64,000 bases of DNA from Thelonectria olida (Eukaryota; Ascomycota; Sordariomycetes; Hypocreales; Nectriaceae), in the NCBI GenBank assembly GCA_020736575.1, contig JAGPYM010000010.1, positions 496,001-560,000 of the forward strand, written 5' to 3'. The translations under genes were made by a program, and so were the position numbers. The notes under the pieces were generated by a model that saw only the letters and a program-made list of their open reading frames with translations, had not been told where the DNA came from and searched no databases. Positions 34,841-46,123 of the stretch are shown in pieces (within the stretch, counting starts at the first letter, position 1; each line of letters begins with the position of its first letter).

Positions 34841-36415
34841 TCAGCGTACTCGTGTCTGGTTGTTCTTGCCCAGGGTGCTTGGTGTATCCAGGCTGGGCCT
34901 GTCCAGCATTCTCCTGTTGGCGTCTTCCTCATCATCGCTGACCAATTCACCAAGTTCAAACTCTTGGGCATCCCGAAGCTGGCCATCTTCTACAGCATGA
35001 CCATTGACGTGAGTGTACCCATTGTTGAAGTCCTTCGTGTTCAGATCGGGATTTGACAAGCGATCCCAGAGATGGATGAGCAGATTGGTGAAGAGAAATA
35101 CGAGCGAGGCAAGCGAAAAAAGGATGAGGATATACGAGACGTGGTCCATGCTGGAACCAGCAACAAGGGACATTTGCTCTTCAGTGGCACCCTGGAACAT
35201 GAAGCCGGCGGCATACATGAGCTGCTCGAGTTAGCATATCACGGCAAAATGATGGACATGACTTACGAAAACCGGGATATACTGGAAGCTGTTGATTGTG
35301 CGACCATCATCAGAAAGGCCTTGAGCATCCTTCAAAACAAAAGCAATCTCGATAATTCGAGTGAATCCAACGGCCATCAAAGTGTAGCCAAACATGGCGT
35401 GGGTAACGGCGCTGACATGGAGCTCCTGGGGGTGCGCCGACATGGCCCAGCCGGTGATAAAAATGACAAATCCGGGGATGAAGTTTCGTTTTGGGTTCCC
35501 ATCTCGATCTCTGCTCAGCCAGATGCCGACAAGGCCGGCGGCCCACCAAATCACTCCCATGGTGGTATGCTGCCAGTCGTTCTTAACCCAGTCCTTGCCC
35601 CATCGATGTTCAGTAAACGTGTTGACGCATCCCCAAGCCGCAATGACGGCGCTGTCATAGAATTCCTGAGATCGTCCGCGGTTTCGAATCCAAACCTGGC
35701 CAACAACAAGAATAATTGTGAGAACAATACCATAGGCGATAAAGGCGCCTCCCATGATGAAGTGGGCCGCGCACTGGCCGACATGGCCACCCTGGCAGAA
35801 ACCAAGTGCCGTAATTCCGCCAAAGATCATCTGCGTCCATGCGAGAACAGGCATAAGCTTGCCAATGACGGAATGGCACGGCCGAATCAGTTTGCGAATC
35901 TTTCCATTGATGCCCTTTTCCCAGTGGCCCTTGAGATAGAGTCCCAGGATAACCTGCGCGGCGAGGAAGAGCTGAAGGATATGGGCGAATGTTCCATGGA
36001 TGTGATTAGGAACGAATTCTCGGCCCTTGTGCGCATGGCCCAGGAAAAAGCCAACAATTGCGAGAATTGTGCCGACTGCCTGCGTGGGAACGTGCCAACG
36101 GTTTTTGGTCATCTACGAGTGTTAGCAAGAACCCCGGATGACCCGGAATCAACCTACACCAAGAACCATTCCGATGGGAAAGATGACACCGTAGGCCAGC
36201 ATTTGGGTGAAGATGTGAATCCATAGAACAGTATCCTACCAAATTAGCTTCACTATCGCCTCAATCTTCGAAGTGCTCACCATTGGCTCCAGAGAGACGG
36301 TTTCGCCCTCGGGAATGTGACTTGTATCGTGCTCGTGGGCGTTCGCCATGTTGCTGAATCCAAAAGCCAAGATCCAGAGGGCAGCAAGCGCCCTATTCCT
36401 ACATGCTACAGCCAT
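34841..36415 (-). CDS. YTP1: Ytp1-like multispanning membrane protein (DUF2427/Ytp1)
   Basis: Four exons on the minus strand, 36415-36281, 36235-36158, 36112-35267 and 35221-34841, give 479 residues. All three introns are exactly 45 nt and phase 0, and each contains an in-frame stop. Residues 1-27 form a signal peptide ending at a His-rich start of the mature protein (HEHDTSH). About ten membrane segments follow. The first half, with HGTFAHILQLFLAAQVILGLY, resembles the DUF2427 region, which is related in style to cytochrome b561-like domains with paired histidines. The second half, with HRWGKDWVKNDWQHTTMG and the HAMFGYTLMAVGFTRIIEI region, is the Ytp1 domain. The C-terminal 80 residues are polar and presumably cytosolic. 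The biochemical role of Ytp1 proteins is not known; redox or metal transport is only a guess from the fold. Confidence 0.85.
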
Positions 36416-37950
36416 AACTTCTGTTTGAAAACGTGTTTCGAGTTGGCCTCAACGCGCTCGCTGGAACAACCAATGCCACCTTCTCGTCGCAAGCCGTTAT
36501 CGCCGTGTCGCAGCGCTCAGCGGGGGATCGTCGACAAACGGTATTAGTGGAGGTATGACGCTTGGCACAGTAAGTGTCGCAGAGGGGCTGGCAAGCGAAG
36601 TCCGGGGTCGAAACAGAACAAATGAATGACTGCGCCCGGCAGATGAAGCGAAAATGCTGGCCGCGATACGGGATGTTGGTAAAAAGTGAGGATTAAAGGT
36701 GCAGGTGCACCGCAGGTCAAGGAAGTCGGAATAAAAACACCGGAAAGGACCAAGCGGAAAGAACGGCAAAAGCAGAGACGCAATCGTCTGGATAAGACCC
36801 GGACCGCCCAGGACTGCAGCAGAAGCTCTCGTCCCAACAGAGCTGGTGGGGGCGTGTACCTGCCAAGTGCTCGGGGCTGGGCAAGCTGGGCAAGTTAGCT
36901 TCCATTCATCTCGACCATGATTGGTTGTTCAGCCATGTTTTGTCCTATCACGCCTATTTTTCCGCGAGCCATTGCGTCAAGTTTCACGGTGGATCATCGA
37001 GTGACCAAGGTCGCTCACCTCTCCGTCACGCATCCGGAGCAGCCGAATTACTCTTGAGCCGTGCTGACGGGCTTGAGAATTGGTCCGAGGTCAAGAAAAT
37101 GCTTCCCAGTCGACGGCACGTTATGATTCTTGGCGAAAAGCAATGTATTGGCTTCCAATGCTGACGCCTCCTCGAGGGTGGGTTGATCTCAGCCGTTGTG
37201 GTTGCACAAGCTCAAACTTTGCGTGGCCTAGGTCGGTCTGTCATTTCGCGAGCCATGCATGCAAGCTGTATACAAAGCTCCACGAATTGGATCGCTAGGT
37301 TCTATCTTTAGTAATACTGGAATCCTATTTGCCAAATTACCTGAAGCATCTCTTCAACGATTCGGAAGCGATGCATACTATGTATGTAGTTCGCCTGCTC
37401 AGCTTTAGCACTAGTCGACCTATCCAACCTCTCATCAAAGCCCTGCTTCAGTCGAACAATTCACCTCACTCTAGACAATCAGGGCGCTCAGCATTGGAAT
37501 ATTGGTCCCGAGGATCACCTCTAGGCATCCTCGTCGTTTCTTCCTTTGTTTTGACTGGCGGTTATGCTGACCTACGCACTCTCGGCCGCGTCAGCAAAAC
37601 TGCGTTGAATCTCGCAATGATTGGTAGATTCAACCTATGCAGCGCAGAAACGTGCCAAGACGTGACTCTCTCAAAAACAAGGTGGGTTATCAGCGACTAT
37701 GTAAGCAACAGCAGGCATGCTTCGTCATTATCGGCTCATATCCTCGAGCATTATTATGTTCTGGATTCTTGTTGACATCCCGACGACACCAGGAGCGGGA
37801 GCCAAATGAGAAATCCAGATCTGAATCACACCCAATACTGATCGTTTGTGTGTCCCAAGTGCGCATCTATAAAACTCCACCCGAAACCCGATTAAAACCG
37901 ACTCTTTCTGAGTCTTTGTCCAACGCCAAACCGAATACCGTCCTTGCACG
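36416..37950. other. Intergenic, about 1.5 kb
   Basis: YTP1 promoter and MED11 3' region. A 148-codon open frame on the plus strand (37329-37775) has no domain or plausible composition. I see nothing else. Confidence 0.5.
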
Positions 37951-38484
37951 TTAATCCATAGTCATCGAATGTCCCTCCTTCTCCAGAAGATCCTTTGCCT
38001 TCCCCCATAGCTCCGCCTCCATGTCTCGTTCAACACGTGTGCCACGGCTGTTCAACCAACCGACGTCTAGGTTTCCTATTGCACCCGCACCGCTCGGCTT
38101 CAAGGATGGCTTAGCTGGGCCGCTGGGGTCTTGCCGTTGTGGATTGGTAAGATTCACAATGCCCGCTTCCTCAAGGGCCATGACCTGACGCTTTATCTTG
38201 ACATCGATTGTGTGAAGAGTGGTAAGAAAAGAATCGGTAGAATTGCGGAAGGCTTCTTTCTGAGCGGGAGCATCCAAAGGCGGTGCGGCGCCGTCCGCAG
38301 ACTGGTTTCCCGCAGGGTTGACGGGAAGCGTCAGGGCGTTGAGAGCGGTGGCAGTATGGCTCATGAGTTGGACGATGCATTTATCAATCTCGTTTAGTTG
38401 TTTGATATTTTCCTCGACGGTAAAGGGCTCCTGTTTCGGAGCCTCGCCATTGTTTCCCATAGAAACATCTTGTGAATGCTCCAT
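37951..38484 (-). CDS. MED11: Mediator of RNA polymerase II transcription subunit 11
   Basis: Single exon of 177 residues on the minus strand. The diagnostic N-terminal helix appears as TVEENIKQLNEIDKCIVQLM followed by SHTATALNAL. A second helical pair follows (FRNSTDSFLTTLHTIDVKIKR, then RQVMALEEAGIVNL), and the C-terminal GTRVERDMEAELWGKAKDLL is conserved in filamentous fungi. In yeast Med11 pairs with Med22 in the Mediator head and contacts TFIIH. The frame is open for 55 more codons to an ATG at 38649; I chose 38484 (MEHSQDVSM) because family members start close to the first helix. It is divergent from TAF5, with 845 bases between the starts. Confidence 0.85.
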   Translation of the reverse strand: MEHSQDVSMGNNGEAPKQEPFTVEENIKQLNEIDKCIVQLMSHTATALNALTLPVNPAGNQSADGAAPPLDAPAQKEAFRNSTDSFLTTLHTIDVKIKRQVMALEEAGIVNLTNPQRQDPSGPAKPSLKPSGAGAIGNLDVGWLNSRGTRVERDMEAELWGKAKDLLEKEGHSMTMD

Positions 38485-39329
38485 AACGATAGATTGCGGT
38501 CGAGGGTTGATTCGACTCGAAATTCGCGTTGACGAGTGGTTTCCGAGATCACTTAACCAATGTAGCCACGGGATAAGCCGTCGGGGGAACCCTTCTTTTG
38601 GAGATGTGGCGAAAGTGCTAATAAAGAAAGTGTTAGGCTTTGTACCCAAGTGAGTTGCTCAACGAAATCGACTCCCTCATTGTGATGATGCGATTGACGG
38701 GGTTACATGCAAGTACCGAGGGTGGCGTCTGTGCGCCACGTTGTCAGCATCTCCACGCAGCATGGGTGAACACGCTTCACGTTACCTAGTCGGGCAATGC
38801 GAGGAGCATATGCAAAGTGCCATTCTAACCCATCAACAGCTTTCCCTAAGACTTCTAAAGTAGATTTGCGGCCTGAGATTTCTACTCATCACTTGGGCTT
38901 TGATCCCCTTCCCATTCCTCCACAAAACACTCCTGCAGACTCAGCTGAAGCAACCCGCTTAATCCTCGGTTAACTCCACAGACGCCTCAGTCGCCCTTGG
39001 CCTGCCTGCTCAGCTTGAGACCGCAAACACCAGCCTCGCCGCTTCTCGCCTTAGCTACATCTCCGTTACTGCCCGTGTCTAAACACAAATTCAACTGTCA
39101 GCTCGCAACTTCCCTTCATCAAGCTTCACTAGTCCGAATCGCTCCTAAATTCCGGCCCACGACGACCCAGCAAGTAGCACCCCTTGCAATATCGCATCGC
39201 ATGCAAGGTCTTGCAAGCACGCTTCGCGATAGGTCGCCGCCTTCCGCTGCTATCATTCGCCATCCAGGCTTCGTTCACTCTCATCTGCCTTCATCTCCTT
39301 GATTTTTACTCGTCCCTCCAAACGGCATT
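38485..39329. promoter_or_regulatory. Shared divergent promoter region of MED11 and TAF5
   Basis: The region lies between two outward-facing starts (minus at 38484, plus at 39330). The right half is C/T-rich on the plus strand, consistent with a TAF5 leader. No specific binding site is assigned. Confidence 0.5.
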
Positions 39330-41974
39330 ATGTCAGCTCCAGCTCCCACAGGCGCTGCACCTCCTGGTAGCTACACAGGACAAGCCGCGACTCCTCCTGC
39401 AACCAACCACACAACAACGGCAGCAGGCCAGACCAGCACCGGTGGAGCCATGTCAAATCAAAACCTCAACCAAATTGTGAGCCTTTGTTTGTTTGTTTGT
39501 TTGTTTCTCATCGAGGCCGGAAAATCGTGAGCATCGGTGACATCTTTTGAACCTCAACAACGCGTTCTTTGTCTGTGTTCCAAACCGACACACCTCAACC
39601 TCCCCGGCATATCCAACAAGATGACCACCATCTCTTTGCTCTCCGAGGAACTACGAGGGGCGGTAAGAACGGCAGTTGGGAAGCATCCCAGTCTTGAAAT
39701 AACTTCATCGACAGTAGCTCAAGTGTCGTGATTTGCTTGTCTTCGTACCAGTCGCTAACGTCGCGTTCAGGTCACCGATTATCTCCTCAAAAGAGGGTTC
39801 AATCGTACAGAAGAAGTGTTCCGTCAAGAATCAAAACACCTTGGCCCCGATGGCAAGCCTCTGCAACAGTACGCCAACCTTGGGCCCAAAAAGTACACGA
39901 AAGCATTTAGCATCTTGCGAGATTGGGTCGAGAACAACCTTGAACTCTACAAGGTATGCACGAACTATGATCTTTGGAGCCCATTAATGCTGATTCTCGT
40001 AGTTTGAGTTGTCGAAGCTTCTGTGGCCCATTTTCGTTTATTCCTACCTAGAGCTTGTTAGCAACGCCTACACCGAAGATGCCAAGGTGTTTTTGCGAGA
40101 TGTCGGTTCTCATTTCCAGCCCGTTCACACGGACGATCTGAAGACTTTCTCAACCGTAACTCTACCCCAGCACATTAACGAGAATCCTGTCACCAAGCTC
40201 TATCGCGAAAACAAGTATCGGATTCCTCTGAACCAGCATGCCACTGGCGATCTCTTCAGCTTCCTCGAGCGCGAGTCGGAGCAAGGAGGGGCAGTTATTC
40301 GACATCTATTAGTGGTCTATTGCCAGGTCGATTCCACCGCTCGAGGGCCCATCACTCCATTTAGCTTCGAGGCCGTCTACCGGAGGTCGAGAAATATGGA
40401 GATTGACGAAGTCGACATCAACGAAGGTATCCCTGGCGTCAACATCGGTTTGTCCAACAAGGACGTTCTGGATCCATCAGCTCCTCTGAAGCTGGGCCTC
40501 CTCCCCATGGATCCCGATCTTCGAGACGATATACGCGCCGAGATCGAAGAGGAAGAGCGACGCAAGCCACCACCGGCTGGCAAAACGAGTATGCTAGATG
40601 AGTTCGACCAGAAGATCAAGAGAGAGGAGAGTGCGGATGCACCAAGCAGAGCCGATCTCCCGTTGCCACCATCCAGACCCAGAGATATCATGCTAGAGAT
40701 GCAAAAAGTGCGGGAAAACCGAGATCGGTTCAAGATTGATGGGCAAACAGGTGGTGTAGGCGTTCCTATCAGCGCATGCATGTTTACGTTCCACAACGGC
40801 CTTGGAAGGTGAGTATCCTTATCCGGCTTCCGTTCGATTCTAACAGGATAGTGTTGCTTGCATGGACTTTTCCAACGATGGCCAGATGGTTGCTGCCGGT
40901 ACGACAGAGTCATACATCAGAGTGTGGTCACTCGATGGCAAATCTCTCCCGACCATGAACGCTCACGAAAAGGACGCCAAGTTCAACAGCCGCAAACTCA
41001 TCGGGCACTCCGCGCCTGTATACGACGTCTCGTTTTCGGATGCCACCTCTGGGCCCCCTCAGAAGCTGTTTGGAGATGAAGGCAAGCCTAATCCAGCGAT
41101 TGACACCAGACCCAAGCTTCTCCTTTCGTCATCGGCGGATGGCCAGGTTCGTCTTTGGTCTCTTGAGTCTTGGAGCTGTCTTTGCCTCTACAAATCACAT
41201 GATGGACCCGTCTTTAGGTCCCTTTGGAGTCCACATGGACACTACTTCATCAGTGGTGGCTATGACAAGGCCGTTCGAGTATGGATGCAAGACCATGCTT
41301 CGCCGCAACGATTGCTAGTCGGCCACGACACGAGTATTTCGGCCTTGGCGTGGCACCCTAACGGCTTGTACGTGTTTTCGGCATCTGACGAGACTGACAA
41401 GTCGATTCGAATGTGGTCAGTTGTGTCGGGATCGTGCGTGCGAGTCTTTACTGGCCACGCCGACTACATCAGCGCCCTCGAGTGTGCCCCCAACGGAAAG
41501 ATCTTGGCTAGTGCAGACTGTGCAGGGAACATCATCTTTTGGGACATCACCAAGGGAACCCGAATCAAGCGTTCACGGGGACATGGCAAGGGTGGAATCT
41601 GGTCGCTTAGCTTCAGCGTCGAGTCCAATGTGCTGGCGTCTGGAGGCCAAGACGGCACTGTCCGACTATGGGACGTCGAGCTACCCGCAGATCCTCAAAA
41701 GGCGGCTCAGCAACATGCTGGCCTGGATGCGGCTTTGGCTGGAACTGACGCGCCTGCCGGCAACGCCACAGATGCGTCTCGAGCGGGTGCTACGTCTGGA
41801 CAGGCGGGCACAGCCGGGACGACGGGCGGAACGCACAAGAAAAAGAACAAGGAGGTGATGATCACACCGGACCAAATCAGCGCTTTCCCAACAAAGAAGA
41901 CGCCAGTGATGAAGGTCAAGTTTACCAGGATGAACCTGGTGATAGTGGGAGGCTGCTACGATCCGGATCGATAG
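39330..41974 (+). CDS. TAF5: Transcription initiation factor TFIID subunit 5 (WD40 repeats)
   Basis: Four exons, 39330-39476, 39771-39953, 40003-40808 and 40852-41974, give 752 residues. The LisH motif crosses the first junction ([21 protein letters not shown]). The TAF5 N-terminal domain follows, with [20 protein letters not shown] and [21 protein letters not shown] linker precedes WD40 repeats starting at [16 protein letters not shown], with repeat ends such as RVWSLD, RLWSLE, RVWMQD, RMWSVV, IFWDIT and RLWDVE. A low-complexity insert (Ala/Gly/Thr-rich, about residues 660-710) lies before the last strand. TAF5 scaffolds TFIID, and in yeast also SAGA. Intron 3 is 43 nt: its branch point CTAAC is followed almost at once by CAG, which must be skipped in favour of ATAG five bases later to keep the frame. 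Intron 1 is 294 nt and holds a TTTG repeat. Confidence 0.93.
39484..39506 (+). repeat. (TTTG)n microsatellite in TAF5 intron 1
   Basis: Between five and six copies of TTTG begin 7 bases after the GTGAGC donor of TAF5 intron 1. Confidence 0.9.
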
Positions 41975-42490
41975 GAAACTCAGGCGCGTAGCGCGATCAA
42001 GCCTCTTCTGCCTCCTACCTAAGGGATGGCAAACAGAGTCAACCATTGAGGCGTCAACTTTGGTGAGGAGTTGAGGTCAGGAGTCTTGGTGTAATGCCTA
42101 ATTATTCGAAAGAGAATACCAATGTGTACGATAGGCAGGCAAAAGGATAATTGAAGTTCCAGGCGTTAGTCATCTGCAATAGGTGCCTTGTCATAAATGA
42201 TTCTAATCCAATATTTGCGTGATGTTGTTGCATCCTTCTCACTAACACAGAGCCTCTAATTTCTATGGTGGGACCACTGAGGTGACGTCCTCCCGCTCGC
42301 AGCGCTCGGTGCTGCCTGTATCCACATTCCCATCCAGGCCCCAAGCTCCGGCCGCATTGACCTGCGAGGTACATCGTCCTTCGTACATCGACCTCATCGC
42401 ATCACCCTTCACCACTCGATCAATCCCTCGTCTCTCGTCGGGCAGAGCTTTGCGAATACTCTAGGCTCACTCACTTCATTGCTAATAGCC
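41975..42490. other. Intergenic between TAF5 and VPS5
   Basis: TAF5 3' region and VPS5 promoter. The last 150 bases are C/T-rich. No gene is seen. Confidence 0.5.
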
Positions 42491-44250
42491 ATGGACGTCG
42501 AAGAATCGCCCTGGGCCGACTCCTCCCAGTCCCAGTCGACCTCTCAACCAGAAGCCTCCTCCGCAAAGCCCTCCGCCACTCCCGCGGCATCGTCTGCCCC
42601 TCGACCTTCGCGTGGTCCTCGCCGCCTCGTCGCTCAACCCACCCGTCTTGAAGCTGTCGATGACCCTCTTGGCCCTCTCGGAGCCGCCTCTGACGACAAT
42701 GGTCCCGCCCAGGATGCTCCCCCAGTGCCTCCTCAGAAGGAGCAGATGGTGATTCGTACCACTATGCCCCAGCCTCAGCAGCAACCTCGACGAGCTGCGG
42801 ATCCTCATCGCATCGACGAGGACGATGCAGAGGGACCTCGAGGCCCTCGTGCCCCGCCTCCTGTTGATCTCGCGACGCCGAGCAATATCAGGACCAGCAC
42901 CCAACCCAGTGTCAGTGTTGAACAGGCGGCCAAACCTAGCTTCCAGATTACGGTGGGAGACCCGCACAAGGTTGGCGATCTGACCAGTTCTCATATCGTC
43001 TACTCTGTGCGAACGAAGGTATGTACGAAAAGTCTCGCATTGTTGATCTGGCTGACCCTTCAGACCACCTCCAAAGGGTACAAGCAACCCGAGTTTGAGG
43101 TCAAGCGCCGTTACCGAGACTTCCTCTGGCTCTACACCACTCTCCATGGCAACAACCCCGGCATTGTAGTTCCCCCTCCACCCGATAAGCAGGCCGTCGG
43201 TCGCTTCGATAGCAACTTTGTCGAGAGCCGACGAGCTGCTTTGGAAAAGATGCTGAATAAGATTGCGGTACACTCGACTCTCCAGCACGATCCTGATCTA
43301 AAGCTGTTCCTCGAAAGCGAAGCTTTTAACGTCGACATAAAGCACAAGGAACGAAGGGATCCTCTTCCTACCGAGAGTAAGGGTATGTTCGGATCATTGG
43401 GTATCAGTGTTGGGGGTGGAAGCAAGTTTGTGGAGCAAGACGATTGGTTCCACGACCGAAAGCTTTACCTCGATGCCCTCGAGAATCAACTCAAGTCCCT
43501 ACTCAAGGCCATGGAGACTATGGTCAGCCAGCGCAAGATGATGGCCGAGGCGGCCGGCGATTTCTCCGCGTCGCTTCATGCTCTCTCGACTGTGGAACTC
43601 TCTCCCTCCCTGTCAGGGCCTCTTGATGCTCTATCCGAACTTCAGCTTACTATTCGCGACGTCTATGACCGCCAGGCTCAACAAGATGTCTTGACATTTG
43701 GCATCATTATTGAAGAGTACATTCGGCTCATTGGCTCGGTGAAGCAAGCATTCGGTTCACGTCAAAAGGCCTTTTACGCATGGCACGCTGCAGAGTCGGA
43801 ACTACAAAAGAAGAAGGCATCACAGGATAAGCTACTCCGACAAGGGAAGAGCCAGCAGGATCGTCTAAATCAAGTGGGCGCCGAGGTCAGCGAGGCAGAG
43901 CGCAAAGTTCATCAAGCTAGGCTGCTATTTGAGGACATGGGGCGTTTGCTTCGCAGCGAGCTGGACCGTTTCGAGCGAGAAAAAGTGGAGGATTTCAAGA
44001 GCGGCGTTGAGACGTTCTTGGAGAGTGCGGTTGAGGCGCAAAAGGAGGTGAGTACCGTTCGCCAACCCAATCGGACAATATGTGCTAACAATCGCAGCTC
44101 ATCGAAAAGTGGGAGACGTTCTTAATGCAGTTGGACGCCGAGGATGACGAAGCCGTCTTCTACCGTCCCCCTGTCATCCAGCAGTCCAAGCCTCCGGGTG
44201 ACACTGCTATTGACCGTGCCCGAGCGACCATCAATGACGATTCGGACTAG
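42491..44250 (+). CDS. VPS5: Sorting nexin Vps5 (retromer SNX-BAR subunit)
   Basis: Three exons, 42491-43018, 43064-44047 and 44098-44250, give 554 residues. The first 150 residues are Pro/Ser/Gln-rich and disordered. The PX domain runs from about 155 to 280 (FQITVGDPHKVGDL, then FEVKRRYRDFLWLY with the phosphoinositide-binding RRYxDF pattern, then PPPPDKQAVGRFD). The rest is a BAR-type coiled coil (KLYLDALENQLKSLLKAMET through LIEKWETFLMQLDAE). Vps5 dimerises with Vps17, tubulates endosomal membrane, and joins Vps26-29-35 to recycle cargo to the Golgi. Intron 1 is 45 nt (GTATGT, GCTGAC, CAG) and stop-free in frame, so a plain ORF inserts 15 false residues in the PX domain. The start at 42491 has a good context (GCCATGG). 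Confidence 0.92.
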
Positions 44251-44443
44251 GCTATTTTCCAATTATTCACATAGCGCGAGGGAAGTGAGGATCAATTCGA
44301 ATACTGGTCGGAGACGTTTTATATCATACAAGCCTCGAGGCCTTACGCTGTTGTACATATTGACCACCCCATATCCATGATTGCTCCAACCTTTCGTTCA
44401 GTAGTTTTAGATGGTAAATGTTGTCGTGATATCCCCGGAAAGT

Positions 44444-44902
44444 CTACTTTCTCTTCTTGGCCTGCTTCTTGGGACCAGAATCCTTCATAGATGCTGCATC
44501 CTGAGCAGGTGCATATCCAGTAATAAGATCCGCATATCCACCGTCTTCAGATGATCCCTCTTCTGCGGTGCCAGAGTCGTAGGCACGGCCGAATCGTTCA
44601 CGGAAAGCGGCCAATTTACCAGCCTCGTCCAGCTCGACGTTCTTGAGAGACTTTTCGCTAGGCTGCCATAGGAGTGTGTTGCGGGTGTCCTTGGTGGCGC
44701 GGTAGATAGGGAGAGGAGACGTGGTGCGCATCGTGAAGGAGGAGCCGTCGGAGAGGGTAACGAGCTGGGTGAACGTATAGGGACGGCGAGGTCGAGGGAT
44801 GAAGGTTGCGTTGCGGACTTGGGTGCGTGTGAGAAGGGTGGTTTTAGAGAGGGTGGTTGTCCGCGTGGGCGTGAGCGCCACGGGCATGCGGAGGGTGGCC
44901 AT
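44444..44902 (-). CDS. Mitochondrial large ribosomal subunit protein bL31m
   Basis: Single exon of 152 residues on the minus strand. The first 30 residues are rich in Arg, Thr and Leu without acidic residues (MATLRMPVALTPTRTTTLSK), a clear mitochondrial presequence. The conserved core is RRPYTFTQLVTLSDGSSF followed by DTRNTLLWQPSEKSLKNVE and AAFRERFGRAYD, which fits the fungal bL31m (yeast Mrpl36) group. The C-terminus is Lys-rich (PKKQAKKRK). It lies tail to tail with VPS5, 193 bases apart, and is divergent from the flavin-reductase-like gene. Confidence 0.82.
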   Translation of the reverse strand: MATLRMPVALTPTRTTTLSKTTLLTRTQVRNATFIPRPRRPYTFTQLVTLSDGSSFTMRTTSPLPIYRATKDTRNTLLWQPSEKSLKNVELDEAGKLAAFRERFGRAYDSGTAEEGSSEDGGYADLITGYAPAQDAASMKDSGPKKQAKKRK

Positions 44903-45367
44903 GACGGCGGCTGGATGATAGATGCTAAGCCGTAGTATCCAGTCGTATTATAAGGGCGTCAAGGGGAGGAATTGACCCGCGGGTGACGCTGGTGTTCGAG
45001 ATTCAACGATATGGTGAGCTTGCAATGGGACCTCGACGTCCGGGTAAAATTTGGGGCGGCCCCCAGAGTGGATTCCTGTCGCGCTCGGTGGTGGTGCTTA
45101 TCGATAAGAACAAAACTCCCGTTAACTCCATGTCAAGCGAAGGCCGAATAGCGACAATTCGGCATTACCTACTGAAATTCGGTGCGGTTTGGATTCACCG
45201 AGCTTCGTTTCTGTTCTATCAGAAACAATGCTCTTTTGCCGGCTATGAATGGTCCTTCGGCGCTGCGCAACGGGGTCCGGAGTTTGTTGGTGGGATGCAG
45301 GACGAGAGCAAGATTCAGCTCCACGAGGACAGTACAGGGCATTGAGCATGGCGGAACGAGGTCGAGG
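44903..45367. promoter_or_regulatory. Divergent promoter of bL31m and the flavin-reductase-like gene
   Basis: 465 bases separate the two starts. Short open frames fill both strands, but none has a domain. No site is assigned. Confidence 0.45.
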
Positions 45368-46123
45368 ATGTGTGAGGGATGTGTGCGCATACGAGGGATA
45401 GCAGAGACACCATTGTTTGAAAGGCAGCGCCAACCGTTGCGTGAGTTTCTCTGTTCTCGACAAGATAATTACTAACCATGGCCAGAACCCATCTCTCGAA
45501 AACTCCATACCTCCTCAGTGCCGCATTCATGGCATCCTTCTGCGAAAAAACCGCCGACTTCCTATCCGAAAACCTCGGAACCGCTCCCCGAACAGCTGCG
45601 CTCGATAATGCGGCTTCTCCCACACTCGGTCGTTGTATGCACATCCCACCAGCCCGGCCCTGACGGCGGTATTCGAGCCATGACAATGTCCTCATTTACG
45701 TCACTGACACTGTCTCCTACGCCACTTATCACCTTCAACATTGCGACGCCGAGCCGAACCCTCGATGCCATTCGAACAAGTGGAGCGTTTACGGTACATG
45801 TGCTGGCCGGAGATGCGAGAGGTGCGGCTGTTGCGTCGCATTTTACACGGGGAAACTTGGGCGGCAATGTGTTGGAGGGCTTTGAAGGGGGATGTGACGA
45901 AGAGGGAGGTTCTCCCGTGTTGACGAGCGAGGGAGTCATGTTTGCGCTACGGTGCAAGGTTTTGAAAGACGCCGCAGAAGGAGGCCTTATACGTGTACGA
46001 GATCATGTTATTGTGGTTGGGGAGGTGATGGAGATGGTTCCGGTGGCGGGAGAGATGGGGTTCGGGCTCGTGTATGGGGATAGACAGTATCGACAGATTG
46101 GGGAGGTGTTGGAGAATGAGTGA
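45368..46123 (+). CDS. Flavin reductase-like domain protein, probably mitochondrial
   Basis: Two exons, 45368-45440 and 45486-46123, give 236 residues. The 45-nt intron has GTGAGT, TACTAAC and CCAG. The long exon lacks an ATG before the domain, so the upstream exon is needed. The spliced N-terminus contains ISRKLHTSSVPHS, which looks like a mitochondrial presequence cleavage region. The domain starts at LRSIMRLLPHSVVVCTSH and has the family's FMN-binding pattern (MTMSSFTSLTLSPTPLITFN, then FTVHVLAGD). The C-terminal LVYGDRQYRQIG is also typical. Related proteins reduce FMN or bind it. In this fungal subfamily the substrate is unknown. Confidence 0.7.

Noticed and set aside
37329..37775. 148-codon plus-strand frame between YTP1 and MED11
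   Set aside because: No domain and no leader features. It lies where a 3' region is expected.
39477..39770. Extra coding exon within the long TAF5 intron 1 (frame containing [13 protein letters not shown])
   Set aside because: Direct joining of 39476 to 39771 gives an uninterrupted LisH motif, so no exon is needed.
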